From Candidatus Nitrosopelagicus sp. (GTDB lineage: Archaea; Thermoproteota; Nitrososphaeria; Nitrososphaerales; Nitrosopumilaceae), in the NCBI GenBank assembly GCA_028345575.1, contig JAOMDR010000002.1, positions 1-64,000 of the forward strand: a stretch of DNA of 64,000 nt. Reading direction: 5' to 3'. The notes under the pieces are model-generated. The model saw only the letters and a program-made list of their open reading frames with translations. It made no database searches and had not been told where the DNA came from. A program made the translations under genes and the position numbers. Of the stretch, positions 45,772-56,200 are shown one piece after another (the first letter of the stretch is position 1; every line of letters starts with the position of its first letter).

Positions 45772-47253
45772 ATGCGAATTAGAGCAGAATCAGTTCTTTC
45801 AGGAAAGAAAAAAACTGAGGTTTTATGTGCATTTTGTTTTGAAGATACAGACGCTCCAATTGGTCTAGGAAAATTAAATAAAAAAATAGACCAGACAATT
45901 TTACAATCAGTTAAAGAGATCAACGGGAAAAAAGGTAAAATTTCAATTATTCATTCGCACAAAGAAATTCCATCAGAGAGAGTTTTGATTGCAGGATTAG
46001 GTAAAAAAAGCAAACTAACCTCAGATGTAATTAGAGATGTTACAGGCATTATCACAAAAAAAATTAATGAATTAAAAATAAAACAATTTTCAATTATAAT
46101 TCCTGATAAAGCTCCAATTGATAATAATCAAATTATATCATCAATAGTAGAAGGTGCAAATCTTTCATTGTATGAGTTTGATTTGTTCAAAAAAGAAAAA
46201 TCTAATAATAAAGAACCAGATTTAATACTATTAACATCAGATGAAAATGCAACAAAAATAATCAAAGATTCAATTATAATTTCTGATGCAGTTAAATTTA
46301 CAAGAGATGTTGCAAATCTTCCACCAAATCAATGTCCTCCAATGAAATTAGGTGAAATAGCAAAGAAGATAGCAAATGAAAATAAAATGAAATGTACAGT
46401 ATTTTCAAAAAATGAAATTAAATCAAAAGGATTAGGAGGAGTTACGGCAGTAGGACAAGGAAGTAAGAATGAACCTAAATTCATAATTTTAGAATATAGA
46501 AATGGGGAAAAGGAACAAAAACCAATCCTACTTGTTGGTAAAGCAGTGACATTTGACACAGGTGGAATTTCCTTAAAACCTGGAGAGAAGATGGACGAGA
46601 TGAAGTTTGACAAATGCGGTGGATGTACAGTATTAGGAGTAATGAAAGCAATTTCAGAATTAAAACTTCCAGTTAATGTAGTTGCAATAATTCCATCCGT
46701 TGAAAATATGCCAAGTGGGGATGCATTTAGACCAGGAGATATTATTAAATTATTTAACGGTAAAACTGCAGAAATTCTAAACACAGATGCAGAAGGAAGA
46801 TTGATTTTAGCAGATGGGCTTGCATATGGAATAAAACATTATCAACCATCGTCGGTAATGGATTTTGCAACATTAACTGGAGCATGTATTGTTGCATTAG
46901 GAACTAATGTTGCAGGAATAGTAAGTAACAATTCAAAACTTGCATCAAAAATTAAAACTGCATCAGCAAAAACTTCAGAAGAAGTTTGGGAATTACCAAT
47001 AAACGATGATTATATGGACATGGTGAAATCAAAGGTTGCAGACATCAAAAATCTTGGAATGGGAAGAGCAGCAGGAACAATTACAGCGGCAGCATTTTTA
47101 GCAAATTCAGTAGGAAATTTACCTTGGGTACATTTTGATATTGCTGGGACTGCATGGATACAACCATCTACTAAAAGTAAATCATACAATTCACATGGTG
47201 CAACAGGATTTGGAGTTAGATTAGTCATAAATCATCTAATGAATCAAAAATAA
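45772..47253 (+). CDS. pepA: Leucyl aminopeptidase (M17)
   Basis: LVGKAVTFDTGGISLKPGEKMDEMKFDKCGG, NTDAEGRLILADGLAY. Confidence 0.95.
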   Translation: MRIRAESVLSGKKKTEVLCAFCFEDTDAPIGLGKLNKKIDQTILQSVKEINGKKGKISIIHSHKEIPSERVLIAGLGKKSKLTSDVIRDVTGIITKKINELKIKQFSIIIPDKAPIDNNQIISSIVEGANLSLYEFDLFKKEKSNNKEPDLILLTSDENATKIIKDSIIISDAVKFTRDVANLPPNQCPPMKLGEIAKKIANENKMKCTVFSKNEIKSKGLGGVTAVGQGSKNEPKFIILEYRNGEKEQKPILLVGKAVTFDTGGISLKPGEKMDEMKFDKCGGCTVLGVMKAISELKLPVNVVAIIPSVENMPSGDAFRPGDIIKLFNGKTAEILNTDAEGRLILADGLAYGIKHYQPSSVMDFATLTGACIVALGTNVAGIVSNNSKLASKIKTASAKTSEEVWELPINDDYMDMVKSKVADIKNLGMGRAAGTITAAAFLANSVGNLPWVHFDIAGTAWIQPSTKSKSYNSHGATGFGVRLVINHLMNQK

Positions 47254-47256
47254 ATT

Positions 47257-47487
47257 CTATTGATTTGTAATTTTTCTAAATATCCAGTTTTTAATTTTAA
47301 GTAATGCAATCACCCAGATAAAAATTAGAATCATAGCAATTAGCACTTTTGCGCCAGAATTTATGAGAGGATCTAAATCCCCAGCACCAGAAAATGATAA
47401 AGGTCCAATGAAGACTACCATTAATCCGCCTCCAACTATAATTAAAACCCACATTGCAAAAATAAACGAAAAGATTGGTATGGACAT
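47257..47487 (-). CDS. Small two-TM membrane protein
   Basis: 76 aa, two hydrophobic segments; overlaps the downstream glycosyltransferase boundary at 47487. Confidence 0.55.
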   Translation of the reverse strand: MSIPIFSFIFAMWVLIIVGGGLMVVFIGPLSFSGAGDLDPLINSGAKVLIAMILIFIWVIALLKIKNWIFRKITNQ

Positions 47488-48476
47488 TAGATAGTAACTC
47501 CCATCATAAATGCAGTAATTATAGCAAGAATTCCTGAAAATATTGCTAATTTAAAAATTTCATATCCAATTTGTTTTTCACTAAGAGGTTTTTTTGCAAT
47601 AAGTAATCTAACTAGAGTAATTGGAGCATGATTTTCAGAAGTAGTTTGTAACTTCCAATCATCAGTGTGAGATGTAGGATTTTTTATTTCACGATGTTCA
47701 ACAATTTTTTTTACACTAGAAAGAAACAAGAAAGAGTTAATGATTGCAGGGAGTATTGCAATAGCTGCAATTACTTCAACTCCACCAATTATTGCAATTC
47801 CACCATAAGCAGCACCAAAAGTTATTGCACCAGAATCACCAGGAAAAACTTTGCTTGGGAATTTATGATATTTATAAAATGCGAGTGATGAAAATGCTAA
47901 ACATAATGAAACAATTCCTACTTCATAATTTTGTAATATGAATAAACATATTGATAATGCAAAACTTGCAATTGTAATAAATCCACTTGCAACTCCATTT
48001 AGAACATCAATTGAATTAATTGTATTACCCATAATTGGAATCATGAATACAACTAGTGCCATGTATAGTAATGGAATTTGAACTGTACCAAATAATGGGA
48101 AAGCAAGATTTGAATCATATGCACCAAGTAAAAGTATTGGAGCTGCACAAAATGCAAGAGCTAATGGTTTGAACCATCCACCCATGGTTTTTTTATCATC
48201 AATAAGTCCTACAACAAATGCAAAGAAAGTTGTTAAGATTACAGCAAGTATTTCAGAAATTGGGAAGAATACATACAAAATAATTAATGAAGATTCAATT
48301 CCAACAATAATTGATAATCCACCAGGTCTTGCAACCATTGTTTTTTCTTTTTTATTTGCATCAACAACAGTAATGTTACGTTTTTCTAAAGCACGTATTA
48401 CAAAAGGAGTCAACCCATATACTGAAAAAAATGCAATTGTGATTGCAATTATTGCTGGGATTATTAGTTGTTCCAA
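47487..48476 (-). CDS. MraY/WecA-like UDP-sugar:polyprenyl-phosphate transferase (GT4)
   Basis: Multi-pass; FVVGLIDDKKTMGGWFKP, NSIDVLNGVASG, VFPGDSGAITFGA. Confidence 0.88.
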   Translation of the reverse strand: MEQLIIPAIIAITIAFFSVYGLTPFVIRALEKRNITVVDANKKEKTMVARPGGLSIIVGIESSLIILYVFFPISEILAVILTTFFAFVVGLIDDKKTMGGWFKPLALAFCAAPILLLGAYDSNLAFPLFGTVQIPLLYMALVVFMIPIMGNTINSIDVLNGVASGFITIASFALSICLFILQNYEVGIVSLCLAFSSLAFYKYHKFPSKVFPGDSGAITFGAAYGGIAIIGGVEVIAAIAILPAIINSFLFLSSVKKIVEHREIKNPTSHTDDWKLQTTSENHAPITLVRLLIAKKPLSEKQIGYEIFKLAIFSGILAIITAFMMGVTI

Positions 48477-50693
48477 TTATCTGACCTTTTCTACTTGAGA
48501 CTTGATACTTTTTGCAAGAATTATACCAATTTTATCTATTGCTGCTAATTTCTCAAGAGGTGCTTTTTTGAGTGAAACTTTGTTTTTGTAGCCATTTTTG
48601 TACAAAATTTGGGCACGAACCCGTCCAATTTGTTTAATTTTTACTAACTCAAGATATTTCTCTGGAACGCCATGAACTATTTGGAGTCTAAGTAAATCTA
48701 ATTCGTCAATAAGATTCTGATATTCAGATACAATCTTTTTTTGTTCATTTTCTTTTGCATAATCTCTCCAAAATTTAACAATCTCTGTAAAGGTATAAGC
48801 TAAATCTTTTGCATTTTCTTTAATATAGAATATATCACCAGGTTCAGCATCAAAATGTTCTGACATATCTTGATAAGTCATAGCATCAATCCATTTGTAA
48901 AGAATTAAGAGACTTTTGAAACAATCTTCACTTGAAAAATTTTGTTGTCTATATAATTTTTCATTTTTATTAATTAGATCATCCATAGATTCTTGATATT
49001 TATCAGGTACTGGATACTGTGAATAAAATTCAGTGAGATTTGTAATCATGTGTAATATTCCAAATGTATGTTTTGTTCCTCTTACATAATCTTCAATGTA
49101 ACCAGTCATATCAAAAGCAGTTTTTGGATCAATTCTTAAATAAAAAATTCTAGTACCAAATTTTGTAGGTTCAAAACCATTTTCATCAGTTATCATTCCA
49201 TATTCTTTTAATTTTTCAAGTTGTTTTGTTACTTTTTTTTCTAATACAGAATCATCTGAAAGTTGATATGCAGCAAAAGTTTGTGAAAAGAATTTTATTA
49301 TTTTTTCATATGATGTTGGATTAAATTTAGATGCAGTATAAATAAATCCGAGTAGATTTATTCGCAAAGAACTATCTTCGTCTAAAGTTTTTGATTCTAA
49401 TGGTTCAGGTTCACCATCAACATAATGCTCTAATATTTCATCAGGATATCCTTTTGAGATAATTATTGACTCACCCATATCGTCATATTGTGGTCGTCCA
49501 GCTCTTCCACACATTTGTTTATATTCTAGAATACTAATTTTTTCTAAACCATTATTTGTATATCTCATAACACTTGGAATTACAACTCTACGTGCAGGTA
49601 AATTTACACCCGCAGCTAAAGTAGGAGTTGCAGTTAAAAATTTTATGTGTCTGTTTTTATATTCAGTTTCAATTATTGTACGACATCTTTGATCAAGCCC
49701 TGCATGATGAAATGCTGTACCATTTTTTACCATTTGTGCCAATTCAGTGGTTAATTTTGTATTATCATAACTATCTTTTGGAAGAATTTTCTTTGAAATT
49801 TTTTCTAATTCTTTTCGTTGATTTTCATTAAGCATTTTTACAACGTCACGTCCAGCCTCTTTTGCCCATGCTACAGCATTTTTTCTTGTCATTGCAAATA
49901 TCAAGCATTGATCACCATTGTCAACAGTGTCCAATCCTAAACCAATCCAATCTTTTTGATGCCTAGATTCTTGACGATCATTTGTGAGATTACCTTCAGT
50001 TTCTTCTCTATCTTGATTTGTAATTATATGCCGACTGTAAACGGCTTCAGATAATGGAACACGTCTGAATGTACTCTCAACTAATTCACAATCTAACCAG
50101 TCTGCAAGTTCATCACTGTTTGATATTGTTGCACTAAGTCCAATAATTCTAGGTGGATTTTTTCCGATAAATCCAGATCTTAGTCGAGTTAGAACAATTT
50201 CTAACGTCGGACCTCTTGTATCATCACCAATTAGATGAATTTCATCAGAAACTACCAAACCTATGTCATAAATCCAATCTTGTTGAAATGCCATATTTGC
50301 ATCCATACTTTCGTTTGTAAGAAATATTACGTCTGCATCTTCTAATTTTTCTTTTTTTTCTTTTGAATCTCCAGTAGATAATGCAACTTTTATTTTTCTA
50401 TCAAGGTTTAATTTCTCAAGTTTTTTGAACTCTTCAAATTTTTCACTAGTTAGTGCACGTAACGGTGTGAGATAGATGATTTTTGTTTTATGTTTTGAGA
50501 GATGTGAAAGAATTGCTAACATAGCAATGAGTGTTTTTCCACTTGCAGTAGGTATTGTGATCAAAAAGTTTTTTTTGTCATCAAATAATCCAGCCTTTAC
50601 AGATTGTTCTTGTGGTTCAAAAAGTTCTTTGTAGCCTTCAGAGGTTAGAAAATCAATTACTTTAGGTTCTAAATCAAGTTTACTTATTTTCAT
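48477..50693 (-). CDS. Ski2/Hel308-like DNA helicase
   Basis: TIPTASGKTLIAMLAIL, SDEIHLIGDDTRGPTLE, GLSATISN, QMCGRAGRPQYD, C-terminal HhH. Confidence 0.9.
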   Translation of the reverse strand: MKISKLDLEPKVIDFLTSEGYKELFEPQEQSVKAGLFDDKKNFLITIPTASGKTLIAMLAILSHLSKHKTKIIYLTPLRALTSEKFEEFKKLEKLNLDRKIKVALSTGDSKEKKEKLEDADVIFLTNESMDANMAFQQDWIYDIGLVVSDEIHLIGDDTRGPTLEIVLTRLRSGFIGKNPPRIIGLSATISNSDELADWLDCELVESTFRRVPLSEAVYSRHIITNQDREETEGNLTNDRQESRHQKDWIGLGLDTVDNGDQCLIFAMTRKNAVAWAKEAGRDVVKMLNENQRKELEKISKKILPKDSYDNTKLTTELAQMVKNGTAFHHAGLDQRCRTIIETEYKNRHIKFLTATPTLAAGVNLPARRVVIPSVMRYTNNGLEKISILEYKQMCGRAGRPQYDDMGESIIISKGYPDEILEHYVDGEPEPLESKTLDEDSSLRINLLGFIYTASKFNPTSYEKIIKFFSQTFAAYQLSDDSVLEKKVTKQLEKLKEYGMITDENGFEPTKFGTRIFYLRIDPKTAFDMTGYIEDYVRGTKHTFGILHMITNLTEFYSQYPVPDKYQESMDDLINKNEKLYRQQNFSSEDCFKSLLILYKWIDAMTYQDMSEHFDAEPGDIFYIKENAKDLAYTFTEIVKFWRDYAKENEQKKIVSEYQNLIDELDLLRLQIVHGVPEKYLELVKIKQIGRVRAQILYKNGYKNKVSLKKAPLEKLAAIDKIGIILAKSIKSQVEKVR

Positions 50694-52771
50694 ACTATGT
50701 TATAGTGACCAGGTTTTGACTCATAAATAGATGAGTCTCTAGCCATTTTTCGAATGAAGTTTTTAGCTTCTTCTTCAGTAAACTTTTCAGTTTTTGTTAA
50801 TTCCTCTACAAGTTGTTTTTCATCAACAGGAGCCTTATGTTCACCTTCTAGTGATTTCATTATATCCATAAATAATTGCATTTTTGATACTTCACTTCTA
50901 GGTCGTCCTTGTAGTACACCTAAATCCACTTTACCAGTATTGACATCAATCCCTGCTACCTCAAACATACCTTGTAATAGATCAATTGCACGTTGTGCAT
51001 CTTCAGCCTCAACTTGAGTTTTTAATAGTAAACGTGCACGTGCAGTTGCCAATCTAATCAAGCCCTCTAATTGTCTAGGTGTAACAGTTATCATTTCTTC
51101 AGCTTCAACTGTTCTCATTTTCATATAATAATCAAGAATTATCTCTTCAGCCTCTTTTGTGAGTGTTGGATTAATTCTTTTTACATATGCAAGATACTTT
51201 GTTAATGTTTCAGAATCAATCAAAGATTTTTTGTCAATTCCAGTTGGCGTATGTAAATTAATAATATGTTTAGCAATTTTTGTATCTTTTTCTTTTGATG
51301 GTTTATCACGTACTACAAAAATTAAATCAAAACGAGTTAGTAATGGAACTGGAAGGTTAACGTTTTCTGTGATGTTTTTGAAAGGATCATATTTACCATA
51401 CATCGGGTTTGCAGCTGCAAGGATTGATGTTCGTGCATTTAATGTTGCAACAATTCCTCCTTTAGAAATACTTGCAGTTTGTTGTTCCATAACCTCATGC
51501 AATGCACTTCTATCTTCAGTTTTCATTTTATCAAATTCATCAATGCATACCAATCCTTGATCACCAAGTACTGTTGCACCTGCTTCTAGCATGAAAATTC
51601 CATTTGTATCTCTAACAACTGCAGCAGTTAAACCAGCTGCAGTAGAACCCCTTCCAGAAGTATACAAACCACGAGGAGCAACTCTAACACAAAATTTTAA
51701 CATTTCACTTTTTGCAGTACCAGGATCACCAACTAAGAATATGTTGATATCACCTCTAATCTTACTTCCATCTTCTAGTTCTCTTTGCGTGGAACCAGCC
51801 ATGAGTAACAAAATGGATTCTTTGATCATTTCATGGCCTGTAATATGAGGCGCATACGAATCAATCAATTGTTGATACAAATCAGGGCTTTTAGATAATG
51901 ATTTAATCATTTTTTCATCTTCAGATGAAATTTCTTCTCGTTGTATTTTTCTTGATTTTTTATCCTTTTTACCACCACCTAAAAATTCCACATTATTTCC
52001 ATCTAATCGTAATCTGTACAATGGACTACTGTTTTTTGAAACACCGCTCATTTTCTCTTGTTCAATTCTTACTACTCCTGTAAGGACTACTCTATCACCA
52101 GGTCTAGCATTGTCTACTAAATCTTGTTTTACGGTTACATCCAGATAATGAGGCAATTGGCCAGGTGGAAGATCCTCAGGTAATTCTTGTAGACGTACAA
52201 ATTGTACATCAATGAAACGACTAGATTCAGGCTCAACACCAAGTTCTCTATGAGCACACTTTGGATTTGAACATTGTACAGGAGAATTTAGGGATAAACC
52301 ATGTCCAAGAAGTACATCAGTTCTATGACCTTCCGGACAAACAAAAACTAATTCTTTTGCAAGAGGTTTTACTTCAGATGCTCTTAACACCATTCCAGAA
52401 ACACTAGTTATCTTTCCAATAACTTCTGCATTGATTTGACGTAAACTTCGTTGTACAGGATAATTTGCAATTCTTGCTCTTATTTCATGTTCAATTTTTT
52501 TTGCATATTTTGGAAAACGTTCTTGTAAGATCTCTTTGATCGCTCTTGAAAAGGCTTCTAGAATTGAATCAGGGTTTTCATGAAACACAGATTCAATGTC
52601 AGGATGTAATACAAGATCATTATAATCAACATTGATGAACTTAGATTTTGATGGCATCATATTGTCAATATCGTCAACATATCGGAAATTTCCTTTTTCA
52701 TCTTTAAACTCTAGTAAAAATTTTTTTACATAGTCAGATAATGCAGATTCAGTTTGTGTTTCAAGTGTCAT
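50690..52771 (-). CDS. mcm: MCM replicative helicase
   Basis: GDPGTAKSEMLKF, CIDEFDKM, NPMYGKYDP, LLTRFDLIFVVRD. Confidence 0.96.
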   Translation of the reverse strand: MTLETQTESALSDYVKKFLLEFKDEKGNFRYVDDIDNMMPSKSKFINVDYNDLVLHPDIESVFHENPDSILEAFSRAIKEILQERFPKYAKKIEHEIRARIANYPVQRSLRQINAEVIGKITSVSGMVLRASEVKPLAKELVFVCPEGHRTDVLLGHGLSLNSPVQCSNPKCAHRELGVEPESSRFIDVQFVRLQELPEDLPPGQLPHYLDVTVKQDLVDNARPGDRVVLTGVVRIEQEKMSGVSKNSSPLYRLRLDGNNVEFLGGGKKDKKSRKIQREEISSEDEKMIKSLSKSPDLYQQLIDSYAPHITGHEMIKESILLLMAGSTQRELEDGSKIRGDINIFLVGDPGTAKSEMLKFCVRVAPRGLYTSGRGSTAAGLTAAVVRDTNGIFMLEAGATVLGDQGLVCIDEFDKMKTEDRSALHEVMEQQTASISKGGIVATLNARTSILAAANPMYGKYDPFKNITENVNLPVPLLTRFDLIFVVRDKPSKEKDTKIAKHIINLHTPTGIDKKSLIDSETLTKYLAYVKRINPTLTKEAEEIILDYYMKMRTVEAEEMITVTPRQLEGLIRLATARARLLLKTQVEAEDAQRAIDLLQGMFEVAGIDVNTGKVDLGVLQGRPRSEVSKMQLFMDIMKSLEGEHKAPVDEKQLVEELTKTEKFTEEEAKNFIRKMARDSSIYESKPGHYNIV

Positions 52772-53283
52772 TTCTTTTTACCCAATATTTGTTCTTTAAA
52801 TGCAAGACTAGCATTATGTATCTGATTATAATATACTTCTTCTTCTACACTTAGTTTTGACGAAAGGTCAGAAGTAAGTTTAGATGAATCAGCCAACCTA
52901 ACAATCTTACCTTGTCTGATTCTAACTAGTTGATTCAACATACTTTCCGCTTTATCAAAATCAGCTGTTTCAAGTTTTTTCAGGTATGCGTTAAGTTTTA
53001 TGTAAAAATGTTTTTCTAATGTTGCAAGGGAATCTTCATCTGCAATATCTTCTTTGACCTTTGCTTGTTTTAGTTCTTTAATCATATCTTGTTCATGTAG
53101 AATTACATGTTTTTCAGATTCTAGAATATTAGCAACCCATCTAGGGATATTCATCATTTCATTTTCTTTTCCTTCTATCTGTACACCAGATACATCCATC
53201 TTTAGATCATGTTTGAATTCGACTTTAACGTCTTCTAGACCATATCCTATCGAATGAACTTTGATTACATCTTCTAATTCCAA
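52768..53283 (-). CDS. GINS-like replication protein
   Basis: 171 aa, 4-bp overlap with mcm; helical IPRWVANILESE and NAYLKKLETADFDKAESMLNQLVRIRQGKIVRLA segments. Confidence 0.7.
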   Translation of the reverse strand: MELEDVIKVHSIGYGLEDVKVEFKHDLKMDVSGVQIEGKENEMMNIPRWVANILESEKHVILHEQDMIKELKQAKVKEDIADEDSLATLEKHFYIKLNAYLKKLETADFDKAESMLNQLVRIRQGKIVRLADSSKLTSDLSSKLSVEEEVYYNQIHNASLAFKEQILGKKK

Positions 53284-53400
53284 TATTGATCACACACCTT
53301 TCAGGGATTTATGGACAGCGATCGATCAATTTTCTCGACAATTAGCTTTGATCATTTGATCCTTCTAGGCATTTATTAATAACAAAATGAGTTTGCAACT

Positions 53401-54357
53401 ATGACAATTTCAGATATTATGTGGGTGGAGAAGTATAGACCAAAGAAAATCTCAGAAGTAGTTAATCAAAAAGATATCAAAGGTAGCCTATCGGCATTAC
53501 TCAAAAATCAAGAAGAGATGCCACATTTACTATTTTCAGGTTCTGCAGGAGTTGGAAAGACTACAATGGCATTATGCATTTCTAAAGAGATTTTGGGGGA
53601 TAAATGGAAAGACTACACATTAGAACTCAATGCATCTGATGAAAGAGGAATAAACATGGTAAGAGAACGAGTAAAAAAATTCTCAAGATTTGCAGGACTC
53701 GATACTGAGATTCCATTTAAGATAATAATTTTGGATGAAGCAGATGAGATGACATCAGATGCTCAAACAGCATTGAGACGAATAATAGAAGATACAGCAA
53801 AATTTTGTAGGTTTATTTTGATTGCAAATAATATTTCAAAAATTATTAATCCAATTCAGAGTAGATGCGCAATTTTCAAATTCTCACAAATTGATGAAAA
53901 AGAGATAACTACACATCTAAAAGCTGTATTAAAAAAAGAGAAAGGAAAGGCGGATGAGAAAGGTCTAAAGGAAATTGCAGGATATGCAGGAGGGGATCTG
54001 AGACATGCAATCAACTTATTACAAACTGCTGCAAGTACAGGAGATATTTCCCAAGATAGTGTGAAGGCTGCTGCAGGATTAACAAAAACAAATGATGTAG
54101 ATGATGTTCTAAAGTTAGCAGTTTCTGGAAAGATTCAAGATTCAAGAAATAAAATGATTGAATTAGTAAAAGTGTATGGAATGTCAGAATCAGATTTTCT
54201 AAAATATATCAATCAAGCATTATTTTCTGGAAAATACGAAAACCTAGAAGAGTTATCACAAATTATAGCAAAATATGATTATAGAATTTTGGTTGGTTCT
54301 AATCCAGAGATTCAATTATCAGCAATGCTTGCAGAGTTAGGAAAGTTTTCTAAATAA
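53401..54357 (+). CDS. rfcS: Replication factor C small subunit
   Basis: MWVEKYRPKKISEVVNQKD, GSAGVGKTTMAL, IILDEADEMTSDAQTALRRIIED. Confidence 0.95.
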   Translation: MTISDIMWVEKYRPKKISEVVNQKDIKGSLSALLKNQEEMPHLLFSGSAGVGKTTMALCISKEILGDKWKDYTLELNASDERGINMVRERVKKFSRFAGLDTEIPFKIIILDEADEMTSDAQTALRRIIEDTAKFCRFILIANNISKIINPIQSRCAIFKFSQIDEKEITTHLKAVLKKEKGKADEKGLKEIAGYAGGDLRHAINLLQTAASTGDISQDSVKAAAGLTKTNDVDDVLKLAVSGKIQDSRNKMIELVKVYGMSESDFLKYINQALFSGKYENLEELSQIIAKYDYRILVGSNPEIQLSAMLAELGKFSK

Positions 54358-54648
54358 TTAAAAACCTTCAGGTGGTTTTTGGACAAACACATTACAAACT
54401 AATGCATCAGTGTTCTCATCTCTATACTGAACATTACAAGAGACAAATTTACCCTTTAATGCACGCTCTAAATCTTCAGGAGTTGTTTCCTTGTATTCGG
54501 GATTTTCAGGATTATCGATTTTAGATATTATAATTTTCTCAAGTCTACCATACTGTTCTTGATTATCTTTTCTATAATGAGTCACATCTAATTCAAATGC
54601 ATTTCCAGAAATACATCTTACAACCGGTCCTCCAATTCCATCACCCAT
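54358..54648 (-). CDS. Conserved-looking 96 aa protein of unknown function (possible OB/SNase-like fold)
   Basis: ORF fills the space between rfcS and tRNA-Ser; coding-like composition. Confidence 0.6.
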   Translation of the reverse strand: MGDGIGGPVVRCISGNAFELDVTHYRKDNQEQYGRLEKIIISKIDNPENPEYKETTPEDLERALKGKFVSCNVQYRDENTDALVCNVFVQKPPEGF

Positions 54649-54701
54649 GGATTATTACAGGATAATAGCGATATAAATTTCAAAATGAATTAAAATTTAA
54701 A

Positions 54702-54785
54702 CGCCGAGAGAGGGATTTGAACCCCCGCGTTCTTGCGAACACAGGCTCTCAAGGCCCGCGCCCTACCAGGCTAGGCGACCTCGGC
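54702..54785 (-). tRNA. tRNA-Ser (TGA)
   Basis: GCCGAGG...CGGGCCTTGAGAGCCTG with long variable arm (GTTCGCAAGAAC)...GGGTTCAAATCCC...TCTCGGCG. Confidence 0.94.
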
Positions 54786-54915
54786 AAAAATTAGTGGTAA
54801 ATACTGCTTAAAATTTGTAAGTATCTAAAAGAAGAATTAAAAATAAAGAAATTTATGATTATTTTTAATTGAATGTATGCAGATTCTAATAACCAGGTTG
54901 TAATTTTATAAAATT

Positions 54916-55443
<528 letters not shown>

Positions 55444-55534
55444 TTAAAGCTAGACAAAATTAGTAGTGACTAAACATAATTTATCAGAATTTTGTAAATA
55501 TCTACGTTCATATCTTTTCACATTAAATTACATC

Positions 55535-56200
55535 ATGGACATTATCAAATACGATATCTACAGTGGTCCAAATATTGGGATTTACAGTACAGTGAATGAT
55601 GAATTTGTGTTTTTACCAAGAGGATTTGCGGATGGAAAATCTGAAAAATTATCAGAATATCTAGAAGTGAAACCATTAGAGATATCAGTTGCAAACGCTA
55701 GAGTATTGGGAATTTTGATGGTAGTCAATAATCATGGAATAATTATTCCAAGTACATGTTCAGAAGGAGAGTTTAATCATATTAAGGAAAATACAGATCT
55801 CAATGTAGAGATTTTAGATGTAAAAAATAATGCACTTGGAAATATGATGAGTGTGAATGATAAAGGAGGGGTAGTTTCACCATTAATCCCAAAAGAAGAT
55901 TTACAGAAAATACAAGATGTGTTAGATATAGAAGTAATGCAAAGTAAAATTGCAGGATTTCAACAAGTAGGTGCAGTAATGGCAACATCAGAAAAAGGAA
56001 CTATAGTACATCCAGAAACTGACGAGGAAGATATGAAAACCATTAATAATTTACTAGGAGGAAATATCGAAGCTGCAACAATTAATGGAGGAATACCGTT
56101 TGTATCATCAGGGATATTAGCAAATAAAAATTCAGTAGTTGTGGGTTCATTAACAAATGGACCAGAAATAATGATGCTCACCAGAGCGTTTCTACATTAA
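55535..56200 (+). CDS. Translation initiation factor aIF6
   Basis: YDIYSGPNIGIYSTVNDEFVFLPRG, VANARVLGILMVVNNHGIIIPS; start ATG 55535. Confidence 0.92.
   Translation: MDIIKYDIYSGPNIGIYSTVNDEFVFLPRGFADGKSEKLSEYLEVKPLEISVANARVLGILMVVNNHGIIIPSTCSEGEFNHIKENTDLNVEILDVKNNALGNMMSVNDKGGVVSPLIPKEDLQKIQDVLDIEVMQSKIAGFQQVGAVMATSEKGTIVHPETDEEDMKTINNLLGGNIEAATINGGIPFVSSGILANKNSVVVGSLTNGPEIMMLTRAFLH

Noticed and set aside
53387-53404. Five-codon upstream ORF (MSLQL*) overlapping the rfcS ATG
   Set aside because: TATA-like sequence spacing suggests a leaderless rfcS transcript starting near 53401, so the uORF is probably not transcribed.
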